Source of the DNA: Parvularia atlantis
Lineage: Eukaryota; Opisthokonta; Rotosphaerida
DNA length: 56,078 nucleotides
Direction of reading: 5' to 3'
Assembly (NCBI GenBank): GCA_943704415.1
Contig: CALSCO010002066.1
Coordinates: forward strand, 1 to 56,078
Position numbers and translations under genes: made by a program. Positions 12,501 through 20,557 of the stretch are shown here, one piece after another; position 1 is the stretch's first letter; each line of letters opens with the position of its first letter. The notes under the pieces were generated by a model. That model made no database searches. It was given only the letters and a program-made list of their open reading frames with translations, and had not been told where the DNA came from.

Positions 12501-14262
12501 CCCTTGGCCGCTGAGCCGCGCACCCACGCGCGACCGCGTGCCCTCGATGAAGCACTCGACCGAGTGCCCGCGCAGGAGCAGCTGTGTGATATACTCGTTA
12601 AAGATGGTGCGGTACAGCGGGTCCTGGCGCGCCGCATCAGCACCGCTCTGCCGCACGTGCGCGCGCCCTGTGCCGCACCGACGAGTTGAACGAGCGCTGG
12701 ATGAAGAACGCGCCGCCCCAGCGCAGGAACTTGCCAACCTGGTGCGCACGTCAGCACGCGGACGGTGTCGGCGTGGCTGCGGGCGGCGCACCAGTGGGAA
12801 ATTGAGGTTCTCGCCCGAGACGACGTGCGGCAGCGGCAGCTTGTACTGGAAGCAGATGTAGCTGACGATGAGGAAGTCCATGTAGCTCTTGTGGTTCGGG
12901 AGGAGCAGGAGCGGGCCCTTCTTGGACGCCTGGGACAAGGTGATGAGCGGTGTGCGGGCACAGCTGCGAGCGCGTGCTCACCTCACGCACGCGCTGGATC
13001 TCGCTGCCGCCGACGTCGAGGCCGAACGGGTAGAGCAGCTTGAAGGCCTGCCCTCCGCGCGTGAGCCACGATCGCGCGTGTCGCACACCACGAGCCGCGC
13101 ACCTTGCGCATCAGGTACGACATGAAGCGCACGGCCGGGATCCACAGGTCGGCGGCCATGGCCTCGAAGATGCGCTCGGCGTTCTTGGCCGACTGCTCCA
13201 TCGTGACGCCGTTGATCTCGGCCGAGGTCTTGATCGACGCCTGCACCTGGAAGAGAGGGCACGGTGTCAGCGGTTGCCCAAGACGCGCGTGGCGGAGGCG
13301 GCGTGCCGCGGCGTTGGCCATGATTGCCTCTTTGATCTCGCGACGCTCGCCGCGCGGCGGCGGCTTCTTGTCGAGCCGGCGGTATGACGAGAGCGACCAG
13401 TACACGTCGGGCATGTAGGTCTGCATCCACTTGTAGATCGGCCGGAGCGGGCGGAACGGCTTTGCGGGCTGCGAGCACGTCAGACCGCGCTGGCGCACAC
13501 GCGCTTGACAGCGGCGCACCGGCACGTTGGTCTGCGGCGGTGTGGGAGGCGGCGGTGGGAGGCGGCCGAACGAGAACGTGCGCTTGAGGAAGCCGGCGAC
13601 ATCTGTACGCGTGTGCACGCGTGCGTGAGCAGAGCCACGCGCGCGTTGTGCGGCTGATGGCACCGCTGGCGGAGCTGTTGCGCGAGACGGGCGGCGTCGT
13701 CGCGCCGTTCTCGGTAGTGGCAGCGGTGGCGGCGGCGGCGGCGCGCTTGCCCTGCGGCGGCGAGGCGGCGCGCAGGAGCGAGGCGGCGTGGTCGATGCGC
13801 TGGCGGGCGCGGTCGTCGGTCAGCTCGGCCTTGAGCGAGCTGAGCACGGCGAGGGCCTCCTCCTGCGCATCTGCTCAGCACGTGACGCGCGCGAGCACAT
13901 AGGGGCGGCGCACCGACGGGTTGGTGCCGGGCGCACCGGCCGCGGAAAAGTCGCGCGCGATGGCTGTGACGGCGGCGTACGACGCCGCGGGGAGGGCCGC
14001 GAACCAGGCGAGCGTGGCGAGCACCCACGCGCGCACGGCCGCGAACCACGCGAGCACGGCCTTGCGCACACGCTGGAGCGGTGTGGGCGTGCTGCACGCC
14101 GGCGCCGTGGTCAGCACGCGCGCGCACTCGGCGAGCACGAGGTGGGCCGCACCGCGCACGACGGCCGGTCGCGGGGGCGCGGGTGTGCGCGTCGACGCCG
14201 TTGGCGCGGCCGTTGGCGGGCGCGCCGTGGGCGGCTGCGTGGTCGTGCGACGCGTCGGCCAT
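9565..14262 (-). CDS. Glycerol-3-phosphate / dihydroxyacetone-phosphate acyltransferase (PlsB/GPAT-GNPAT family)
   Basis: Makes the first acyl transfer of glycerolipid synthesis. All four acyltransferase blocks are present in order: NHKSYMDF (H-x4-D catalytic pair, about 12895-12920), GAFFIQRSFN (about 12690-12720), FIEGTRSR (about 12525-12550) and YLVPISLGYDR (about 12295-12325). The C-terminal region has the PlsB/GPAT-like RPFIDSYYLVALSCYRLL and a final segment LTLLENWGVIHV. The chosen start, MADASHDHAAAHG, is the only in-frame ATG in the first open stretch; a CAG/CTG repeat lies just upstream in the leader. After a first intron an N-terminal region has Trp-rich hydrophobic helices (VLAWFAAVRAW, VLATLAWFAAL) that could associate with a membrane. 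The protein ends SGKIVK, so it lacks the peroxisomal C-terminal tripeptide of animal GNPAT. GPAT and DHAPAT activities cannot be separated from sequence here. Many short introns. Confidence 0.85.
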
Positions 14263-14275
14263 CGCCTCGCGGCTG

Positions 14276-14317
<42 letters not shown>

Positions 14318-14584
14318 GCTGCTGCTGCTGCTGCGCCGCCCGCCGTGACGCCGTGAGAAGGGAACGCGCTGCGATCACCCCGGTTCACACGCGCCCGCGG
14401 GCCGCCCCCCACGCCACACAGCACTCCATGCGCCGCAGCAGCGCGCGTCCCCGCCCGTGGCAACGGCCGGGCGCATCACGTCGGCGCACGCCGCGCACAG
14501 GCCGCAACATGACATGCCGCGCAACGAGCAGTCGTCGCTGCGTTCGCACGTGGCGAGCACCGGCCATGCTGGATTACGCATGAC
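14263..14584. promoter_or_regulatory. Divergent promoter region, acyltransferase / Rab24
   Basis: 322 bp between two start codons. It holds the CTG repeat next to the acyltransferase start and otherwise GC-rich sequence with several CAC/GTG-rich stretches; no TATA box is obvious. Confidence 0.6.
14277..14333. repeat. CTG/CAG trinucleotide repeat, 19 units
   Basis: Eighteen CTG units with one CCG (14316-14318). On the acyltransferase coding strand it is a CAG run ending 15 nt before the start codon; no in-frame ATG lies upstream, so it is probably untranslated leader rather than polyQ or polyA. Confidence 0.9.
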
Positions 14585-15576
14585 ATGGCCGGCAAGGTGG
14601 ACGTCAAGGTGCGCCGCGCTGCCGGCAGCCCCACTCGCGCACGACGGCGCTGAGCACGCCGGGCGCACGACACGCACGCGCAGGTCGTGCTGCTGGGCAA
14701 CACGCTCAGCGGCAAGACGTGCCTGATGCACAGGTACCTCAACAACAAGTTCCTCAGCGTGACGCAGACCGTGCGTCGTCGTTGCGCTGTCGCCTGCGCG
14801 CGGGCGGGCCTCACACGCGAACTCGGGCGGCGCGGCGCACAGACGGTCGGGGCCGCGTTCGGCGCCAAGAGCGTGGTCGTGAATGGGCGCGCGATCACCC
14901 TCGGCATCTGGGTTTGCGTGCGCCTGCGCACCGCTCGCGCCAGTGTCTGACGCGCCCGCGCGCAGGACACTGCGGGGTCCGAGAGGTACGAGGCGATGTC
15001 CAAGTTCTACTACCGCGACGCGCAGGCGGCGGTCGTGTGCTTTGGTGCGCGGCACGCACACACGCACACTGCACGTTTCGGCAACCGCTCACGCCCGCCA
15101 CCCCAAAAAAAAGACCTCACCGACAGGAAAGCGTGGGACAAGGTCAAGTTCTGGGTGAACGAGCTGCTCGTGCACGAGCCGCGGTGCAGCATCGTGCTGT
15201 GCGGGACGAAAGAGGATCTGCTGTCGGAGGAGCACGCCGAGCGCGGGGTGGACGTGCACACGGTCACCAAGTGCGCACGCCCCGTGTTTGCCTGCCGCAC
15301 CCGCCTCACGCTCGCGCGCAAATGCAGGTACTGCTCCGAGATCAATGCGCAGTTCTTCGAGACGTCAAGCAAAACGGGCGCCAACGTGGACGCGGCGTTC
15401 CGCACGGTGGCCGAGCACTTTGCGCGGCAGCATCCGACGTCAGCGGCGGCGCGAGCCGGTGCGCGTCTCGCTGCCGTGGCGGGCGCGCTCCTCACCCGCC
15501 CGGCATGCCCGCGCGCGCAGATCCCGACGTCGTGAGTCCCGGCCGCGCGCAGCCCGTGGCGCGGACGTGCTGCTGA
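14585..15576 (+). CDS. RAB24: Rab24-like small GTPase
   Basis: Vesicle-trafficking GTPase. Exons assemble to MAGKVDVKVVLLGNTLSGKT (P-loop), TVGAAFGAKSVVVNGR, TLGIWDTAGSERYEAMSK, VVCFDLTDRKAW, VLCGTKEDLL and FFETSSKTGANVD (G4/G5 region FETSSKTG). IWDTAGSERYEAMS is the Rab24 signature: Ser replaces the usual catalytic Gln after DTAG. A last short exon gives PVARTCC followed by TGA, so the protein ends in the double cysteine used for geranylgeranylation. One intron ends in an A-run followed by AG (15105-15113) where a pyrimidine tract would be expected. Rab24 in animals is tied to autophagy and late endosomes; transfer of that role is inference. It is divergent from the acyltransferase gene, with 322 bp between start codons. 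Confidence 0.88.
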
Positions 15577-15824
15577 GCTGGTATATTTTCGGCTGTACGA
15601 TTTCCTGGGTTGTGTGGGTGCGCGCTGTTTGGGCACTGCAGAGGCCACAAGACAAAAAGCACCGTGGGCTGGGGAGGCACGACGGCGCCGGGGCTCACGG
15701 CGATAAGGATCACGGCACAGGGCACAACGAATGTTTGTTGCTGGCTTTGGAGGGGGGAATCGGGACGTCACTGGCAGAAGGGTCGCGCGCGCAGGCACGG
15801 CGGTTGCGGGGAGAAGGGAGCCAC

Positions 15825-16140
15825 TTACGCGGTCGGCTTCTTGGTCTTCCAGTTGGACGCGGCCGTCTTGAAGGCGACCTGTTTGGGACGCACGATCAGC
15901 ATCGCGGCTGTCAAACGCGCGCCTGCACACAGACCTTGTGCTCCATGCCGGGGTTGGCCGCCTTGAGGCGCGCGAGCTCGTCCCGCATAAAGTCGTTGTA
16001 GGCCGACTTGCGCTTGGTCGTGCCGGGGGCTGCGTGCGCGGCGAGGGGGGCGGGCCGTGTGGGCGCTGGTAGGCGCGCGCCTCACGCAACGCACCCTTGG
16101 GCGCCTTGGCGGCAGCGGGCTTCGTCGCCTTGGGGGCCAT
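15825..16140 (-). CDS. Mini HMG-box / YABBY-like DNA-binding protein (about 64 aa)
   Basis: Three exons give a basic N-terminus MAPKATKPAAAKAPK, then KRKSAYNDFMRDELARLK, AANPGMEHK and VAFKTAASNWKTKKPTA. The segment AYNDFMRDELARLKAANPG...AFKTAASNWK is the HMG-like half of YABBY proteins, which also occurs as a short stand-alone protein in fungi. The function of such proteins outside plants is not well known; chromatin or DNA binding is the likely role. It is about 64 residues, so it lacks the zinc finger of plant YABBY factors and is shorter than a full HMG box. The introns have GTGCG and GTCTG donors. Its start faces the COA6 gene across a 518-bp spacer. Confidence 0.75.
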
Positions 16141-16658
16141 TGCGATGGGGTGGGGTTCGGACGGGGGCTGGTCGAGCGAGCGCGCGGTGGGCGTGCGTGA
16201 GTGATGGCCGATGAGCGCCGTCGCCCCCTTTCACGGCGAAGGACGAAAGAGCGAGTGAGAGAACCGTAACCGTCAGCCACACACGAGCGTTTGCGAGGAC
16301 GCGGCGCAGGGCGCAGCGCAGGCCGAACGGCGCTGAGGGCGCGTGTGGGGCGACGGCGCGCGCAACGGCTGTCGGTCACGCGCGCGCGCACGTCCGGCGC
16401 GAGAGAGAAGAGGGGGGAGGGGAAATGCGGGCCCGCAACGGAAACGCGCCGGTTTATGAGGCGGGCCCCGCCGATAAGGCTTTTTCTTTTCGCGCGCCCC
16501 GACCCGGGTAAAACGGCGCGCAACAGAACGTTCTCGAACGCTCTCGAGCGCTCTGCGGCGCGAGACTGAAAACCCGTTCTGCGGCGCCGCGTGCGATCGG
16601 GCTTTGCGCGCTCTTCCGGGCGCCCGGAAACGGGCAAGGTGAATCCGACCAACCCGTC
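16141..16658. promoter_or_regulatory. Divergent spacer, HMG-like / COA6, with a heat-shock element
   Basis: 518 bp without a convincing gene. Open frames here are Arg/Ala-rich shadows. It contains a strong HSE match (16525-16539) and repeated CTCTCGAGCG-like text; the true COA6 leader or a small missed exon could also lie here. Confidence 0.5.
16525..16539. promoter_or_regulatory. Perfect three-unit heat-shock element match
   Basis: Reads aGAAcgTTCtcGAAc, i.e. nGAAnnTTCnnGAAn with no mismatch, 120 bp upstream of the proposed COA6 start and 385 bp upstream of the HMG-like start. Binding by HSF is inference. Confidence 0.55.
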
Positions 16659-17164
16659 ATGCAGCCTGTGCACGTCGAATATCGAGATCGTGACACAGCC
16701 GCCGATGATGGCCGTGGAGGGGTTGCGCATCCTACCGCGCCTGGACGCACGCACGCATGCTCACGGCATCGGGCGGTGCGCCGCAGCGCCGACGGTGGCA
16801 CGGCGCGCATCACCAAGGATGAGCGCCTCAGGTGCTGGGCCGCGCGCGATGCGCTGTTTGCGTGCGCCGACGCGGCTGAGGGGCGCGGCGGGACGATTGT
16901 GCGTGCGGCGCGAGGCGGCGTGTGGCGGCGCGTGCTGCGGCTTGACGGACCGCGTGCGCACCACAGGTTGAGTGCGAGCTCGAGCACGCCGCGATGAAGC
17001 GCGTGTGCCCCGCGACGTGGGTGCGCCTTGCACCGCTGACATCGCTGACACATCTTGCGCTGCGCTGATCGCGCCGCGTGCAGGCCGCGTACTACGTGCA
17101 ACGACGCGAGAACCGCAAGAAGAGCGAAAAGCTCATGAAGAGCGGCCTCACATCGGTCGACTGA
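16659..17164 (+). CDS. COA6: Cytochrome c oxidase assembly factor 6 (COA6-like), twin CX9C-type
   Basis: Intermembrane-space protein of cytochrome c oxidase copper-site assembly. Exon 1 encodes ITKDERLRCWAARDALFAC, a CX9C helix; exon 2 gives VECELEHAAMKRVC, a CX10C helix, then PATW; exon 3 gives AAYYVQRRENRKKSEKLMK and the end SGLTSVD. The CWAARDALFAC and Trp/Tyr/Tyr pattern match COA6 well. The start is uncertain: the ATG at 16659 is the first in frame, but its first 45 residues look unlike a conserved domain, so either it is a variable N-terminus or a small upstream exon or intron is being missed. Introns are about 16900-16965 and 17020-17083. Stop TGA 98 bp before the convergent IDO stop. 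Confidence 0.78.
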
Positions 17165-17263
17165 GCGGCCAGCGCGGCTGTATATGCTGTTCCATGCGCA
17201 TCCTCCCTCGGGAAGAAACAGAACATCCATCGCATGTGGCAGCACACCGCGCACGCGCGCAGT

Positions 17264-19293
17264 TCACGCAGCGATCGTCTTGAGCGTGTTGGTGTCCTCC
17301 TGGTCGAACCGCTTTGAAATCTCGTCGACCTCGCGCGTCAGCTGGCGCAGCTGCACCGCGTCGCCAAGGTCAGCCTTGCCGTGCAATAGACGCGCGGCGG
17401 GCCGCACCTGCGCGGCGTAGCGCGTCTGGATGGTCTGGTACATCTCGGTAAACTCGGGTGAGACGCGCTTGCCGTCCATCGCGAGCGCGGCGATGTGCGA
17501 GTCGACCACGCTCATCGTGCGCAGGACCGAGCCGAGCTGGTTGGGCAGCCAGACGCTGCGGCCGCCGCGTGCAAAGGGGTGAGCGTCGTCAGCGCACACG
17601 GCGCCACGCACGCAATGGGGCTGCCGCCGGTCGCGCGTGGGTGCTTGGTGCGGCTGATGATGTACGCCTGGCGAGCGCGGCGCGTACGGGGTTCACAATA
17701 CGCGCGCGCGCAAGGCCGCCTCCGCCGCACCTTGGTGAAGTTCCAGTGCCGCGCGCGGAACTCGCGCACTTTGTCGACGTTGGCGAGGTACCACACGGCC
17801 GTGTCCGGGTGCGACAGGCACACGTTGCGCACGTCAGCCTCGGTCGCGCGCTTCTGCACCTGGAGCACGCGCTCGCGTGTGAGCGATCACGGTGCGGGCC
17901 AGCGCTCACGCACGCCACGCACCGACTCGAGGTACTGCGTGTGGTTGACCGGGCGGTACGAGCGGAAGTCCCGCAGGATCGCGGTGAGCGGGTTCTCGGG
18001 GAACGACAGCTGCGGCCATCCCCGCACGCGCACACAATGATGAGCCGCATGCGCCCGCACGCGCGGCGGCGGCGCACCTGGAACAGGTTGTCGCACGTCG
18101 GCACGATCGAGTCGTTCGCGCCCGACTCACCGCGGTAGTAGCGCGGCTTGTCGTCCACGCCCTCGTAGATCACGCCCTAACGATCGCACACGCTCAGCGC
18201 ACGCCAGCCGCGCACGTGCGCGGCCTGCACGCACGTGCGGGAACATGGGCTGGTCCTTGATGCCCATGATGAACGTGCGCAGGACCATGTAGGCGGTCGG
18301 CTGCGCACGGCGCGTCGGCTCGCGCACGCACGCACGCGGAAGCGGCCGCACGCACCTCGCTGCGCGCCCACATCGTGTCCATCTCGTGGTTGATCGTCGT
18401 GAGGTTTTTGTGGGAGTCCTGCAGCGCCTCAAGCAGCGCAGTGGTGTCGCGCGCGCCCGCGGCGTTGATCACGCGCTCGGTGTTGCGCACCTGTTCGCCT
18501 GCCGTCGCGCGTCAGCATTCATTCGCCGCACCCGTTCGCCCGCCCCGTGCGCACCCGTGTGCGCGACCATCGCCACGTGCACGAGCACAAAACCGTGCTC
18601 GGCCACGCCGCCGTGGAGCTTGCGGATGAGCTCGAGGTTGTCGTAGACAATGCCCTTGGACGGGTCCTTGCGCTTCCAGTTGTAGAGCGCATACGTGAGC
18701 GCGTACTCCATGAACGGGCGGGCCTTGAGCCGGTCGGCGACGATCTGCAGCGGCCGGGCGATGTTTGCCGGAAGGCGGTCACGGCCGAGGCCGTAATTGC
18801 CGTCCTGGCGGTAGTGGATGTCGCACGGCTCGAGCAGGTACGCCGACGCGAGGAAGGTGTAGTCGCGGTACAGCGCCGCCAGCAGGCGCTGGTCCGTCTC
18901 GGCGACCTGGGCCGCGGGGTACTCGGGCAGCTCGTGGTGCACAGCCTGGCCCAGGCGCCCGTCGTACAGCAGGCCCTTCTTGCCGTCGGCGAGCGTCACG
19001 GGCATGCGCTGGAGGATGCTCTCGAGCTCCTTGAACTGCGGCGGCAGCTGCGCGAGCGGCTCATGCCGCGGCAGGAAGCCGTTCTCGACGCCGACCTGTG
19101 CGCACAGACCGTGAGACCGCAAGAGCTCCGTCGCGTGTGCCTCGTGCACCGTGAACTCGAACGGCTCGTTGTTGAGCCCCGCGGCCTGCTGGCCCGCGTT
19201 GGCGGTGGCCGTCGCGAGCGCGCGCGACGCCGTGCGGGCAGCGGCGGCCACGGCCACGGCGGACGAAGGGAGGCGGCGAGCGAGCGCCAGCAT
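17264..19293 (-). CDS. Indoleamine 2,3-dioxygenase family haem enzyme
   Basis: Opens the indole ring of tryptophan to N-formylkynurenine, the entry to kynurenine/NAD synthesis. Visible family blocks: NGFLPRHEPLAQLPPQFKEL near the N-terminus, LRTFIMGIKDQPMFP, GVIYEGVDDKPRYYRGESGA, YRPVNHTQYLESV, FRARHWNF (His in the position of the proximal haem ligand), and AYIISRTKHPRATGGSPI, whose ATGGSP matches the terminal TGG signature. The start ATG in MLALARRLPSSAVAVAAA is followed by an Ala/Arg/Ser-rich, acid-free 35 residues that look like a mitochondrial presequence; an in-frame ATG lies eight codons further upstream. Short introns, mostly GTGCG donors on the coding strand. It is convergent with COA6 and divergent from the secreted-protein gene. 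Confidence 0.87.
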
Positions 19294-19547
19294 GGTGAAG
19301 CGTGGGAAGAAACACATTCAGCATCGTCGTCATGCAGGCCCCGGCGAGTCGCGCGTGCGCGCCCCCGCCGCCCCCCCTGCCACGTGCAATTATGCGCGCG
19401 CATGACACCGGGGATCACACGCGTGCGGCCGTGTGAAGAACGGTGATCGCGGGGTGATCGCTCGCCCAGGGCAGCTGATGCCCCGCCGCCTCAAAAGGCC
19501 ACGCCGCTCGCGGCCCAACGAGCCACCCGCCCGCGTCTCCCCCCGCC

Positions 19548-20377
19548 ATGGCCCGCGTCGCCGCCCTCGTCGCCTTTGTCTGCGCCCTCGCCGGTGCGAC
19601 GCGCCTCCCCCGTGCGTTCCAGGCCCTGCTGACGCGGACGCGGCGCTGGCAGGCGTCGCCCTCGCCGGCGTGCCCTCGAACACGCCCGCGACCTGCACCA
19701 TCTCGAACGGCATCCTCACGCTCTGGAACACGCCCAAGAACGTCCAGTGCGTCTCGCGCAGCGACATCCCCTCGTCGTACATCAAGTCGGGCGGCAACAT
19801 CGCGAACCGCTTCGTCTTCGGCGCGACCGTCACCCCGCACAGCCTCCAGGTCACCGTCACGTTCTACAACAAGGACGACTGTACCTCGCCCGCGGGCTAC
19901 ATCACCTGCACCAACCTGCCCGACACGCGCTGCGTGCTTGACAACCAGGGCAAGCCCGTCCTGCTCAGTGTCGGCCCGCCGGCCCTCGTGCGTCGCGGGA
20001 CCGCGCGCGTGCACCTCGGCGATCTCACGCGCCCGCGCCCGCCGCAGTGCGCCAAGCGCTGGGACACGCAGGCCCTGATCAAGTTTACGACCGACATGAC
20101 GCCCGTCCGCGTGCCCCTCGGCGACGCCGTTCCGCTCGACCTGTGCCCGATCCAGGTGCGCGTGCGCGTGCTCACTTGCGGCCGTGCGCGCGCGCACCCA
20201 GCTCACCCGTCCATGCGCGCACGCGTGCAGGTCAGCCTGTTCAAGGACGCGGCCTGCACGCAGTACCTCGACACGCAGCACCTGTACTGCCCGTGCACGC
20301 AGGAGTGCATCCCGGACTACAACGGCGACAACGGCGGCAACAACGGCGACAACGGCGACAACGGCAGTGACAGCTAG
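19548..20377 (+). CDS. Secreted cysteine-containing protein, unknown family
   Basis: I do not recognise the family. Start MARVAALVAFVCALAG, a clear signal peptide interrupted by an intron (about 19593-19650) that rejoins to ALAGVALAGVPSNTPATC. The mature part has spaced cysteines (PATCTISNG, NVQCVSRSD, KDDCTSPAGYITC, DTRCVLDNQ, LDLCPIQ, DAACTQ, LYCPCTQEC) and beta-strand-like stretches (RFVFGATVTPHSLQVTVTFY), so an extracellular beta-rich disulphide protein is likely. The C-terminus is a short Gly-Asp-Asn repeat (DNGGNNGDNGDNGSDS). Introns at about 19999-20046 and 20156-20230. The next gene, 180 bp downstream in the same orientation, is also secretory. Confidence 0.7.
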
Positions 20378-20557
20378 TCACCACGCCGCGACCTTTTGTG
20401 TTGTGTTTGGCCCGGCTCGCAATACCAGCTCACCTTTCCCACACTGAGCGACACAGCAGTTTGCGCTCCGCGGTGCTCCCACGCCGCTCACACAAACCGC
20501 CCCTTGACCTGAAACGCCCCGAAACTGCCAACTACTCTCACCACGTGTGCCGCGCCG

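Noticed and set aside
13480-14463. Long Ala/Arg-rich minus frame including polyA from the CTG repeat
   Set aside because: The upstream part has no ATG; only the part from MADASHDH belongs to the acyltransferase, and the rest reads through its first intron.
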